Shown: in pieces, positions 14,835-15,135 of the stretch
Numbering within the stretch: position 1 is the first letter of the stretch
Layout of the letters: every line of letters starts with the position of its first letter
Source of the DNA: Bacteroidota bacterium
GTDB lineage: Bacteria; Bacteroidota; Bacteroidia; Chitinophagales; Chitinophagaceae
Assembly (NCBI GenBank): GCA_023429985.1
Contig: JAEZCV010000179.1
Span: 1-15,135 of the forward strand
DNA length: 15,135 bases
Reading direction: 5' to 3'
Translations under genes and position numbers: made by a program
Notes under the pieces: generated by a model
Told to the model about the DNA's origin: nothing
What the model saw: the letters and a program-made list of their open reading frames with translations, nothing else
Databases searched by the model: none

Positions 14835-15101
14835 TTACAACTTTTTTTCAATGAAGTTTTTCATGGCGCGGATCTCAATACTGGCTTCCGCATACATTTT
14901 CTTGAGTTCTGCATTCTCTTTCTCCAGTTCTTTCATCCGGGCAACATCGTTGGCTTCCATTCCGCCATATTTCGCCTTCCAATTATAAAAAGTGGCATCG
15001 CTGATGCCAAGCTCGCGGCAGATCTCTTTAACAGGAATACCACTTTCCTGTTTCTTAATGGCTGACACAATCTGTGTTTCGGTAAATCGCTTCTTTTTCA
15101 T
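14835..15101 (-). CDS. IS3-family transposase OrfA (HTH and leucine zipper)
   Basis: An 88-residue DNA-binding subunit. The N-terminal helix-turn-helix reads 'RFTETQIVSAIKKQESGIPV' and 'ELGISDATFYNWKAKYGGME'. A heptad-rich coiled coil follows ('MKELEKENAELKKMYAEASI') and serves multimerisation in this family. The composition matches OrfA of the IS407 group. The frame ends TAA just after the A AAA AAG slippery heptamer (14841-14847), so OrfA is the product of normal termination. ATG start at 15101; the promoter would lie in the terminal repeat, partly outside the window. Confidence 0.92.
   Translation of the reverse strand: MKKKRFTETQIVSAIKKQESGIPVKEICRELGISDATFYNWKAKYGGMEANDVARMKELEKENAELKKMYAEASIEIRAMKNFIEKKL
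14841..14847 (-). other. Programmed -1 frameshift site (A AAA AAG)
   Basis: On the minus strand orfA reads GAA AAA AAG TTG TAA. The heptamer A AAA AAG is in the correct phase for tandem -1 slippage. After the shift the frame continues GTT GTA ACG CCC directly into OrfB ('VVTPQEKREAVDHFV'). The same heptamer is the established frameshift signal of IS911 and other IS3-family elements. Confidence 0.85.
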
Positions 15102-15135
15102 GTATAAAAGTTTAAAGTTAATAACTCAATGGTTG

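Larger units (their letters stand above)
13871..15135 (-). mobile_element. IS3-family (IS407-like) insertion sequence, right end outside the window
   Basis: Two transposase genes in the orfA-orfB arrangement on the minus strand, joined by a frameshift site. The orfB-side end probably begins at TGTAGGCTCCCCC (13871-13883); TG plus a C-run is typical of IS3-family ends. CCATTG occurs 24 bases inside this end (13894-13899) and again, inverted, at 15127-15132. If the two ends match, the outer right boundary lies about 20 bases beyond the window. The 4-base GGGG at 13867-13870 could be one copy of a target duplication; the other copy is not visible. Apparently intact apart from the clipped end. 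Confidence 0.8.

Overview
The window looks like an ordinary chromosomal stretch from a member of the Bacteroidota, probably close to Chitinophagaceae. The signs are a type IX secretion (T9SS) C-terminal sorting domain, several perfect TAnnTTTG -7 promoter boxes, A/T-rich leaders without clear Shine-Dalgarno sites, a lipoprotein starting 'SCQKEISFD', and low-to-moderate G+C. The family-level placement is an inference from protein style; no 16S rRNA or other marker is present.

Layout. Positions 2-295 (+) hold the 3' end of a gene for a secreted T9SS cargo protein. A short spacer made of 7-bp tandem repeats follows (291-375). Positions 380-6473 (-) hold a likely co-directional cluster, in transcription order: sucA (2-oxoglutarate dehydrogenase E1), sucB/odhB (E2), a small lipoprotein, and an RsmB/NOL1-type rRNA m5C methyltransferase. 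A 200-bp divergent control region (6474-6673) separates sucA from rpsT (ribosomal protein S20). It carries a -7 box for each direction and a perfect 16-bp palindrome. rpsT ends in a clear intrinsic terminator, which lies directly against the start of a secreted M14 zinc carboxypeptidase gene (6991-8727, +). That gene ends stop-codon-to-stop-codon with a convergent hypothetical gene (8728-9492, -).

The second half is all on the minus strand: an MFS efflux-type transporter, a secreted protein with a HELGH zinc-protease motif, an AraC-family regulator, a DUF4260 membrane protein, a small hypothetical protein that is a partial paralogue of the 8728-9492 product, and at the right edge an IS3-family (IS407-like) insertion sequence. 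The IS has an A AAA AAG frameshift site joining orfA and orfB. Its outer right end appears to lie just beyond the window.

How the genes relate. sucA and sucB encode two subunits of the TCA-cycle 2-oxoglutarate dehydrogenase complex; E3 is not here. rpsT and the methyltransferase serve the ribosome. The other genes look like independent housekeeping or accessory genes, and I see no defence, CRISPR, biosynthetic or phage system. The best leads are the unnamed domain shared by two proteins, the palindrome between sucA and rpsT, the heptamer repeats, and the unassigned HELGH protein.
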